This document shows, one piece after another, positions 6,683-12,874 of a stretch of DNA of 12,874 nt. The stretch is from Campylobacterota bacterium. GTDB lineage: Bacteria; Campylobacterota; Campylobacteria; Campylobacterales; Sulfurovaceae. The position numbers and the translations under genes were made by a program. The notes below the pieces were generated by a model that was not told where the DNA came from, did not search any database, and saw nothing but the letters and a program-made list of their open reading frames with translations. The DNA lies in contig JAADEQ010000041.1 of the NCBI GenBank assembly GCA_013153345.1, forward strand, positions 1-12,874. Reading direction: 5' to 3'. Each line of letters opens with the position of its first letter. Within the stretch, counting starts at the first letter, position 1.

Positions 6683-7467
6683 TGGCAAATATTCATCCAA
6701 CTGCAATAGTAGAAGATGGCGCAATAATAGGAAAAAATGTTACAATTGGTGCCTATTCATATATTGGAGGGGGAGTTAGGATTGGGGATAATACTACTAT
6801 TAAAAATCACACATTGATTGAGGGAAATACGACAATTGGAAAAGATAATGAGATATTTTCCCATGCAGTAATTGGCTCAATTCCTCAAGATTTAAAATAT
6901 CAAGGGGAGAGAGTTGAACTTATAATTGGAGATAATAATAAAATTAGAGAGTTTACTTTAATAAATCCAGGAACAAAAGGCGGCGGAGGAGTTACAAAAA
7001 TAGGGAATAATAATCTTTTAATGGGGTATGTTCATATTGCTCATGATTGTAAAATTGGCAATAATTGTATATTAGCAAATGCGGCAACGTTGGCTGGACA
7101 TGTTGAGCTTGGTAATGGGGTTGTAATTGGAGGATTAACTCCTGTTCATCAGTTTGTAAAGATTGGTGATTTAGCAATGATTGCTGGAGCTAGTGCTTTG
7201 GCTCAAGATGTCCCTCCATATTGTCTTGCAGAGGGTAATAGAGCATATTTAAGGGGCCTTAATCTAACAGGCCTTAGACGCCATATTGATAGAAAAGATA
7301 TAGATGAGTTAAAGAGTGCTTATAAGAAGCTATTTAAAGAGGGAAGAAACTATAAAGAGGTAGCTAAAGAGTTAATTGAGAATTCAAATAATATATATGT
7401 AAAGAATTTAGCTAAGTTTGTATTGGAGACAAAAAGAGGTATACAATTTAAAAGGAGTGAAAGTTAA
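6682..7467 (+). CDS. lpxA: UDP-N-acetylglucosamine acyltransferase LpxA
   Basis: Cytoplasmic trimeric acyltransferase that moves a 3-hydroxyacyl chain from ACP to UDP-GlcNAc (or its 3-amino analogue), the first step of lipid A synthesis. The 261 residues begin with left-handed beta-helix hexapeptide repeats ([20 protein letters not shown] and onward), to about residue 190, then a helical tail [13 protein letters not shown]. Catalytic His121 and partner His118 are in [11 protein letters not shown], equivalent to E. coli His125 and His122. The substrate-site sequence DLKYQGE is present. The position equivalent to E. coli Gly173, the acyl-length ruler, is Gly here ([16 protein letters not shown]), which would allow a long chain near C14; this is inferred from alignment only. 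E. coli IHRGT reads INPGT here. The stop overlaps the clpX start (TAATG). Confidence 0.96.
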   Translation: MANIHPTAIVEDGAIIGKNVTIGAYSYIGGGVRIGDNTTIKNHTLIEGNTTIGKDNEIFSHAVIGSIPQDLKYQGERVELIIGDNNKIREFTLINPGTKGGGGVTKIGNNNLLMGYVHIAHDCKIGNNCILANAATLAGHVELGNGVVIGGLTPVHQFVKIGDLAMIAGASALAQDVPPYCLAEGNRAYLRGLNLTGLRRHIDRKDIDELKSAYKKLFKEGRNYKEVAKELIENSNNIYVKNLAKFVLETKRGIQFKRSES

Positions 7468-8672
7468 TGAAGCAGTGTAGTTTTTGCGGCGCTCGTGAAA
7501 GAGAGGATTTGCCGCTAGTAGCTGGGCAAAATGCCTATATTTGTATGAATTGTGTAGTATCAGCATATAAGATTTTATTTGGAGATGAAGAGAGTAGTGA
7601 AGTAGAGAATGTGGAGTTAAGAGAGCTTACTCCAAAAGAGCTAAAGAGATTTTTAGATGAGTATATTATTGGGCAAGAGGAGGCAAAAAAGACTCTTGCA
7701 GTTGCAGTCTATAACCACTATAAGAGAATTTTAAATCAAAATCATCTAGATACTGAGATTGCAAAATCAAATATCTTATTAATTGGACCAACTGGTAGTG
7801 GAAAGACACTCCTTGCTCAAACAATTGCAAAGTTTTTAGATGTGCCAATTGCAATTGCAGATGCTACAACTCTAACTGAGGCTGGATATGTTGGAGAGGA
7901 TGTTGAGAATATTGTAACTAAGCTCTATCAAGCAGCAGATGGGGATGTAAAAAAGACTGAGAGAGGAATTATCTTTATTGATGAGATTGATAAGATTGCA
8001 AGAATGGGAGAGAATCGCTCAATTACTAGAGATGTATCAGGTGAGGGGGTTCAGCAAGCTCTTTTAAAGATAATTGAAGGAACTATTGTTAATATTCCTC
8101 CAAAAGGGGGTAGAAAGCATCCAAATCAAGATTTTGTTCAAATTGATACTTCAAATATCTTATTTATTGCTGGTGGGGCTTTTGATGGTCTTGAGGAGAT
8201 AATTCAAAGAAGAATTGGAGGAAATACTCTTGGATTTGGCCATAAAAAGAGAGGAAAAGAGGAGAGAGAAAATATCTTATCGCTTGTAGAGCCAGATGAT
8301 TTGGTAAGTTATGGATTGATTCCAGAGTTGATTGGAAGACTCCATATTATAGCAACTCTAAAGCAGCATACAATAAAAGATATGATAAGAATTTTGACTG
8401 AACCAAAGAATGCATTAATTAAGCAGTATCAAGCTCTATTTGAGTTAGATGGTGTGAAGCTTACCTTTGAAGAGGAGGCACTTGAGGCAATTGCAAGAAA
8501 GGCTTTTGAGAGAAAAACAGGAGCAAGGGGGCTGCGCTCTATTTTAGAAAATATCTTGCTTGATTTAATGTATCAATTGCCTGAACTAAAAGGGTATGAG
8601 GTGGTAATTACAAAAGATGTGGTGGAAAATAATAAAGAGCCTCTATTTATAAAGAATAAAAAAAGTGCGTAA
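7467..8672 (+). CDS. clpX: ATP-dependent Clp protease ATP-binding subunit ClpX
   Basis: Hexameric AAA+ unfoldase that recognises tagged proteins, unfolds them and feeds them to ClpP. The 401 residues are close to the usual length. The N-terminal zinc-binding domain has Cys4, Cys7, Cys26 and Cys29. Walker A is GPTGSGKT (about 107-114), followed by the pore loop GYVGED and Walker [11 protein letters not shown] (about 168-177). The [19 protein letters not shown] segment (second pore loop and neighbouring ATPase motif) and sensor [10 protein letters not shown] are intact. The ClpP-docking loop, usually IGF, appears as LGF in NTLGFGHK. The start overlaps the lpxA stop by one base. ClpP is not in the window. 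ClpX here sits between lipid A and cell-shape genes, an arrangement I know from other Campylobacterota, so regulation is probably with the cluster. Confidence 0.97.
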   Translation: MKQCSFCGAREREDLPLVAGQNAYICMNCVVSAYKILFGDEESSEVENVELRELTPKELKRFLDEYIIGQEEAKKTLAVAVYNHYKRILNQNHLDTEIAKSNILLIGPTGSGKTLLAQTIAKFLDVPIAIADATTLTEAGYVGEDVENIVTKLYQAADGDVKKTERGIIFIDEIDKIARMGENRSITRDVSGEGVQQALLKIIEGTIVNIPPKGGRKHPNQDFVQIDTSNILFIAGGAFDGLEEIIQRRIGGNTLGFGHKKRGKEERENILSLVEPDDLVSYGLIPELIGRLHIIATLKQHTIKDMIRILTEPKNALIKQYQALFELDGVKLTFEEEALEAIARKAFERKTGARGLRSILENILLDLMYQLPELKGYEVVITKDVVENNKEPLFIKNKKSA

Positions 8673-8682
8673 AAGGATTTAA

Positions 8683-9726
8683 ATGTTAGGAACGTTTAAG
8701 AATATGTTTGGTTTTCTTTCAAAAGATTTAGCAATTGACCTTGGGACTGCAAATACTTTGGTTTTAGTAAAGGGGAAAGGGATTGTTATTAATGAGCCCT
8801 CTGTTGTTGCAATTAAGGTTAATAAGTTTGGAAGAGAAGAGATTTTAGCTGTTGGTAAAGAGGCAAAAGAGATGGTTGGAAAGACCCCAGGAAGTATCAA
8901 GGCGATTCGTCCAATGAAAGATGGGGTAATTGCTGATTTTAATACTACTGAGATGATGATAGAGTATTTTATTAAAAAGATTAATGGGGGTAAAAAGCTC
9001 TCTTCTCCAAGAATTGTTATTTGTGTTCCCTATGGGCTAACTCAAGTTGAGAGAAAAGCAGTTAGAGAGTCGGCTCTAAATGCAGGAGCTAGAAGTGTCT
9101 ATTTAATAGAAGAGCCAATGGCTGCAGCAATTGGAGCTGGACTTCCAGTTCGTGAGCCAAATGGTAACTTGGTTGTTGATATTGGAGGAGGAACAACAGA
9201 GATTGGTGTAACATCTCTTGGTGGGCTTGTAATTAGTAAATCAATAAGGGTTGCTGGAGATAAACTTGATGCAGCAATTGTTGATTATGTTAAAAAGAAA
9301 TTTAATCTCTTAATTGGGGATAAGGTTGCTGAGGGGCTAAAGATTGATATTGGAACAGCAATTAAATTAGATGAGCCACTAAAGACAACTGTAAAGGGTA
9401 GAGACCAAGTTGAGGGGATATTATCTTCAGTTGAGATTAATAGTGAAAATATTAGAGAAGCAATTTTGCCTCCACTAAATCAGATAGCTGAAGCCTTAAA
9501 GAGTGTGTTGGAGCAGACCCCTCCAGATTTAGCAGGAGATATTGTTGAAAATGGAATTGTATTAACTGGAGGTGGAGCTTTAATTAGAGGTATTGATAAG
9601 TTCTTAAGTGATGCTGTAAAACTTCCAGTATATATTGCAGATGAGCCGCTTTTGGCAGTTGCAAAAGGGACAGGTGAGGCATTGGACCAAATCGATTTGC
9701 TTCAAGAGACCGCATATGAAGATTAA
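8683..9726 (+). CDS. mreB: Rod shape-determining protein MreB
   Basis: Bacterial actin that forms membrane-bound filaments and guides lateral wall synthesis in rod or helical cells. The 347 residues show all actin-fold nucleotide motifs: phosphate 1 IDLGTANTLV (about 18-27), phosphate 2 VVDIGGGTTEIGV (about 165-177) and the adenosine motif VLTGGGALIRGI (about 292-303). EEPMAAAIGAGLP is the usual connecting motif. The first dozen residues (MLGTFKNMFGFL) could form a membrane-binding amphipathic helix, as in other Gram-negative MreB proteins; this is inference. AAAAGGA lies six bases ahead of the ATG, ten bases after the clpX stop. mreC follows after three bases, so the two are cotranscribed. 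Confidence 0.97.
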   Translation: MLGTFKNMFGFLSKDLAIDLGTANTLVLVKGKGIVINEPSVVAIKVNKFGREEILAVGKEAKEMVGKTPGSIKAIRPMKDGVIADFNTTEMMIEYFIKKINGGKKLSSPRIVICVPYGLTQVERKAVRESALNAGARSVYLIEEPMAAAIGAGLPVREPNGNLVVDIGGGTTEIGVTSLGGLVISKSIRVAGDKLDAAIVDYVKKKFNLLIGDKVAEGLKIDIGTAIKLDEPLKTTVKGRDQVEGILSSVEINSENIREAILPPLNQIAEALKSVLEQTPPDLAGDIVENGIVLTGGGALIRGIDKFLSDAVKLPVYIADEPLLAVAKGTGEALDQIDLLQETAYED

Positions 9727-9729
9727 TTA

Positions 9730-10728
9730 ATGAAGAAAAAAGGCTTTTTATTACTCTTTATCTTTATTCTTCTTTTTATTATCTTTACTAAATATAATGG
9801 GAAGGTAAAAAGCTTTTTTTTAGATTTTATTAACCCCTTAAAGATTGCCTATTTGCACTTTCAAAATCTTGGAGATAGCTATTTTAAGCAGCAAGAGAGT
9901 ATTATAAAGCTTCAAAAAGAGAATAAAGAGCTTAGAAAAAAGCTACTTGAGCAAAAGTTTTATATTGAACAGCTCTCAAAAATATATAAATTGGTTCCCT
10001 CGTTAGCTAAAAAACCCTATAAGAGTATATATGTAGTTGATACTATCTCTTATGTGAAGCTTAATAAATTTAATGAGATAATGCTTACAACTCCAAAAAA
10101 TTTTAAATTTCAAGAGAAAAAACTCTATGGTCTTATTCAAAAAGATGTTGTAGCTGGAGTTGCAGAGTTTAAAGATAATAAGCTATATGGCTATTTGCTA
10201 TCTAATCCAAAGGCTACTTTTAGTGTAGTAATTGGGGAGGATAGAGTTAATGGAATTGCTCAAGGTGATAATATTAATGGAATGGTAATAAAATATATTC
10301 CTCGCTGGTCTAAGGTTAGGATTGGAGATATTGTAAGAACTAGTGGGCTTGATAATATCTTTTTTCCAAATATTCCAGTAGGAGTTATTACTCAAGTAAA
10401 GACCCTTGATAGATATAAGATGGCTAAAATAAAGATATATGCAAATATTGAAAAGCCAAGTATGTTTTTACTAATTGCTGATGCTACCCCTTATTTAACA
10501 ACAGACTATTTGCCAGATACCTCTTTTCCAAATAAGTTTTACCCTTTTATTACACTTGATAAAGATGAGAATATTACTGATGAGACTACTCAAACTCAAG
10601 ATGAGACAATTGAGCCAAAAGAGCCAAAAGAGGAGGAAGAGAGTATTGATATTTTAAATCAAAATCTATTCTTTGAGAAGAAGTTTAATCTTGATTTTAA
10701 TCAAAATCTCCCTTTAAATAGTTTTTAG
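9730..10728 (+). CDS. mreC: Rod shape-determining protein MreC with long acidic C-terminal tail
   Basis: Bitopic inner-membrane protein that links MreB filaments to periplasmic wall enzymes. Residues 2-4 are lysines, followed by a membrane helix at about 5-20, then a coiled coil at about 50-85 (KQQESIIKLQKENKELRKKL) that mediates dimerisation in the family. The beta-rich periplasmic core spans about 95-255, with the segments VIKYIPRWSKVRIGDIVRTS and FPNIPVGVITQV typical of MreC. Residues from about 277 to 332 form an extra tail rich in Asp, Glu, Thr and Lys, ending with two NQNL copies; I see no known domain in it. The start is three bases after the mreB stop, with only a weak GAAG ribosome site, suggesting translational coupling. 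No mreD follows; carB comes next. Confidence 0.92.
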   Translation: MKKKGFLLLFIFILLFIIFTKYNGKVKSFFLDFINPLKIAYLHFQNLGDSYFKQQESIIKLQKENKELRKKLLEQKFYIEQLSKIYKLVPSLAKKPYKSIYVVDTISYVKLNKFNEIMLTTPKNFKFQEKKLYGLIQKDVVAGVAEFKDNKLYGYLLSNPKATFSVVIGEDRVNGIAQGDNINGMVIKYIPRWSKVRIGDIVRTSGLDNIFFPNIPVGVITQVKTLDRYKMAKIKIYANIEKPSMFLLIADATPYLTTDYLPDTSFPNKFYPFITLDKDENITDETTQTQDETIEPKEPKEEEESIDILNQNLFFEKKFNLDFNQNLPLNSF

Positions 10729-10734
10729 TATAAT
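10729..10734 (+). promoter_or_regulatory. carB: -10 box (TATAAT) for carB
   Basis: A perfect TATAAT starts on the base after the mreC stop codon and lies 27 bases before the carB ATG. It would start transcription near 10741 and give a leader of about 20 bases with AAAGG nine bases before the ATG. No -35 box is clear. It suggests carB can be transcribed apart from mreBC. Confidence 0.55.
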
Positions 10735-10760
10735 TCTAAACTAAAAAAAGGTCTTCTTCT

Positions 10761-12874
10761 ATGCCAAAAAGAGATGATATTAATACAATTTTGTTAATTG
10801 GCTCTGGTCCAATTGTAATTGGGCAAGCTTCTGAATTTGACTACTCTGGAACTCAAGCAGCAAAAACTCTAAAAGAGCTTGGATATCGTGTTGTTTTAAT
10901 AAACTCAAACCCTGCAACCATTATGACAGACCCTGAATTTGCAGATAGAACCTATATTGAACCAATTGAGGAAGATATTATTGCAAAAATTATTGAAAAA
11001 GAGAAAGTGGATGCGATTTTGCCAACAATGGGAGGGCAAACTGCCTTAAATGTTGCAATGAAGATGTATGAAAAGGGGATGTTAAAGGGGATTGAGTTTC
11101 TTGGAGCAAACCCAGAAGCAATTAAAAAAGGAGAGGATAGACAAGCCTTTAAAGAAGCGATGCTTAAAATTGGAATGGATTTGCCAAAATCAAAATATGC
11201 TTATAATCTTGATGAGGCAGTTGCAGCTGCAAAAGAGATTGGCTTTCCTTTAATAATAAGAGCTAGCTTTACGCTTGCAGGTGGTGGAAGTGGGGTTGCT
11301 TATAATATTGATGAGTTTAAAGAGATTGCAAAAAGAGGGCTTGAGGCTAGTCCAATTAATGAGATTTTAATTGAAGAGTCTCTACTTGGTTGGAAAGAGT
11401 ATGAGATGGAGGTAATTCGCGACAAGGAAGATAATTGTATAATAGTTTGCTCAATTGAGAATATGGATCCAATGGGGGTTCATACGGGCGATTCAATTAC
11501 TATTGCTCCAGCTCTAACTCTAACAGATAAAGAGTATCAAAGAATGAGAGATGCAAGCTTTAAGATTTTAAGAGAGATTGGAGTTGATACTGGAGGAAGT
11601 AATGTTCAATTTGCAGTAAATCCAAAAAATGGAAGAATGATTGTTATTGAGATGAATCCAAGAGTTAGTCGCTCAAGCGCTCTTGCAAGTAAAGCCACTG
11701 GCTATCCAATTGCTAAAGTTGCAACGCTTCTTGCAGTTGGATATACGCTAGATGAGATAAAAAATGATATAACAGGAACTGCAGCTAGTTTTGAGCCTGT
11801 AATTGATTATATTGTAACAAAGATTCCAAGATTTACTTTTGAAAAGTTTCCAATGGCAGACTCAACGCTAACTACTGCAATGAAGAGCGTTGGGGAGGTG
11901 ATGAGTATAGGAAGAACATTTAAAGAGTCTTTTCAAAAGGCGCTTGTATCACTTGAGACAGGACTTATTGGATTTAATGAGATTGAAGCAGATGATGAAG
12001 AGATTAAAAAAGAGATTAGAAGAGCAAATGCAAATAGAGCTTTATATATAATGGAAGCTTTCAGAAGAGGCTTTAGCGTTGATGAGATATATGAGCTTAG
12101 CAAAATTGATAAGTGGTTTTTATATCAATTTGAAGAGCTATCATCTATGGAAAAAGAGATTGATTTATCAACTCTAAATAGCGCTTCAAAACTAAGAGAG
12201 CTAAAGGCAGCTGGCTTTAGTGATGCAATGATTGCGCATTTAATTAATAAAGAAGAAAAGACTAATCTAAATGAAAATGATATATATAATGCAAGGCTAA
12301 AGCTTGGTGTTAAGCAGCACTTTAATGAGGTTGATACATGTGCAGCTGAATTTAGAGCTCTAACTCCATATCTATACTCAACTACTAGCATCTCAAGCAA
12401 TTTAGAACAAGATAATCCAACAAATAACCAAAAAGATAAAAAGATTTTAGTAATTGGAGGGGGGCCAAATAGAATTGGGCAAGGAATTGAGTTTGATTAC
12501 TGCTGTGTTCATGCTGCATTTGCCCTCAAAGATATGGGAATAAAATCAATAATGTATAACTGCAATCCAGAAACCGTTTCAACTGATTATGATACAAGCG
12601 ATATTTTATATTTTGAGCCAATTGATTTTGAGCATGTAAGAAATGTAATTGAGAGTGAAAAACCTGATGGCATAATTGTTCATTTTGGTGGCCAAACACC
12701 TCTAAAGCTTGCTAAAAATATAACTCAAATTGGAGCAAATATAATTGGAACAAGTGCAAAAGTTATTGATATGGCTGAAGATAGAGAGAAGTTTGCTAAC
12801 TTTATTAAAAAGCTTGGTCTAAAGCAGCCGCCAAATGGAACTGCATTTACTAAAGAAGAGGCTCTTCTAATTGC
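10761..12874 (+). CDS. carB: Carbamoyl-phosphate synthase large subunit (3' end beyond window)
   Basis: Large subunit of carbamoyl-phosphate synthase, which makes carbamoyl phosphate from ammonia (supplied by CarA from glutamine), bicarbonate and two ATP for arginine and pyrimidine synthesis. About 704 residues are present of the usual 1,070-1,090. The N-terminus reads [20 protein letters not shown]. The first ATP-grasp domain includes [38 protein letters not shown] and [20 protein letters not shown], with Glu297 and Asn299 equivalent to the E. coli metal ligands Glu299 and Asn301. The oligomerisation region follows at about 400-545. The second half begins near residue 560 with [19 protein letters not shown], preceded by a polar Asn/Gln-rich linker (about 548-558). 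ATG has AAAGG at nine bases. The frame stays open to the right edge. carA is not in the window. Confidence 0.97.
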   Translation, partial: MPKRDDINTILLIGSGPIVIGQASEFDYSGTQAAKTLKELGYRVVLINSNPATIMTDPEFADRTYIEPIEEDIIAKIIEKEKVDAILPTMGGQTALNVAMKMYEKGMLKGIEFLGANPEAIKKGEDRQAFKEAMLKIGMDLPKSKYAYNLDEAVAAAKEIGFPLIIRASFTLAGGGSGVAYNIDEFKEIAKRGLEASPINEILIEESLLGWKEYEMEVIRDKEDNCIIVCSIENMDPMGVHTGDSITIAPALTLTDKEYQRMRDASFKILREIGVDTGGSNVQFAVNPKNGRMIVIEMNPRVSRSSALASKATGYPIAKVATLLAVGYTLDEIKNDITGTAASFEPVIDYIVTKIPRFTFEKFPMADSTLTTAMKSVGEVMSIGRTFKESFQKALVSLETGLIGFNEIEADDEEIKKEIRRANANRALYIMEAFRRGFSVDEIYELSKIDKWFLYQFEELSSMEKEIDLSTLNSASKLRELKAAGFSDAMIAHLINKEEKTNLNENDIYNARLKLGVKQHFNEVDTCAAEFRALTPYLYSTTSISSNLEQDNPTNNQKDKKILVIGGGPNRIGQGIEFDYCCVHAAFALKDMGIKSIMYNCNPETVSTDYDTSDILYFEPIDFEHVRNVIESEKPDGIIVHFGGQTPLKLAKNITQIGANIIGTSAKVIDMAEDREKFANFIKKLGLKQPPNGTAFTKEEALLI

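Noticed and set aside
5452..8900. Minus-strand open frames at 5452-5649, 6041-6274, 6992-7177, 7666-7854 and 8679-8900
   Set aside because: All lie against strongly supported plus-strand genes (queH, fabZ start, lpxA, clpX, mreB), and none shows a recognisable domain.
10691..10704. Inverted repeat TTGATT-TT-AATCAA upstream of carB as an operator
   Set aside because: It lies in the mreC coding region, encodes an Asn/Gln/Leu/Asp/Phe-rich tail with repeated words, and resembles no known arginine or pyrimidine operator.
10198..12400. Minus-strand open frames at 10198-10395 and 12125-12400
   Set aside because: They are antisense to mreC and carB, where the plus-strand proteins match their families throughout.
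1..12874. Mobile elements, CRISPR arrays, toxin-antitoxin pairs, tRNA or rRNA genes
   Set aside because: No transposase, integrase, terminal inverted repeats, regular direct repeats with spacers, or tRNA-like folds were seen, and genes are packed in a conserved core order.

Overview
The window is about one-third G+C and densely packed. It looks like a chromosomal housekeeping segment from a member of the Campylobacterota (the former Epsilonproteobacteria). The evidence is the gene string fabZ-lpxA-clpX-mreB-mreC-carB, the protein sequences (single-PDZ RseP, QueH-type epoxyqueuosine reductase, MreC with no MreD after it), AGA/ATA/TTA-rich codon use, promoters recognisable mainly by a -10 box, and frequent TTG/GTG starts. 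I cannot assign the genus. No mobile element, phage gene, CRISPR array, tRNA or rRNA was found, and no stretch of more than 300 bases lacks a gene.

Left part (1-3174, minus strand): a gene for a two-helix membrane protein with 11-residue coiled-coil repeats (no recognised family), followed downstream by glyS, the glycyl-tRNA synthetase beta subunit. glyS runs off the left edge, so its C-terminus is missing. A 99-bp divergent promoter region (3175-3273) separates this arm from the rest.

Right part (about 3280 to the end, plus strand): nine consecutive genes. rseP (site-2 protease), yggS (PLP homeostasis) and queH (last step of queuosine synthesis) are overlapping or nearly so. After a 74-bp gap come fabZ and lpxA (fatty-acid elongation and the first lipid A step, competing for the same 3-hydroxyacyl-ACP pool), clpX (unfoldase), and mreB and mreC (cell shape). 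carB (carbamoyl-phosphate synthase large subunit) has its own perfect TATAAT box right after the mreC stop and is cut by the right edge at about residue 704. Most of these genes serve envelope building, with tRNA modification, proteolysis and pyrimidine/arginine supply carried alongside.

The most interesting points are the uncharacterised hendecad-repeat membrane protein and a strong depletion of the palindromes GATC (1 copy) and GTAC (2 copies). The GATC depletion is visible even in codon choice: Asp switches from the usual GAT to GAC when the next codon begins with C. I see no clear new multi-gene system; the remainder is a conserved core region.
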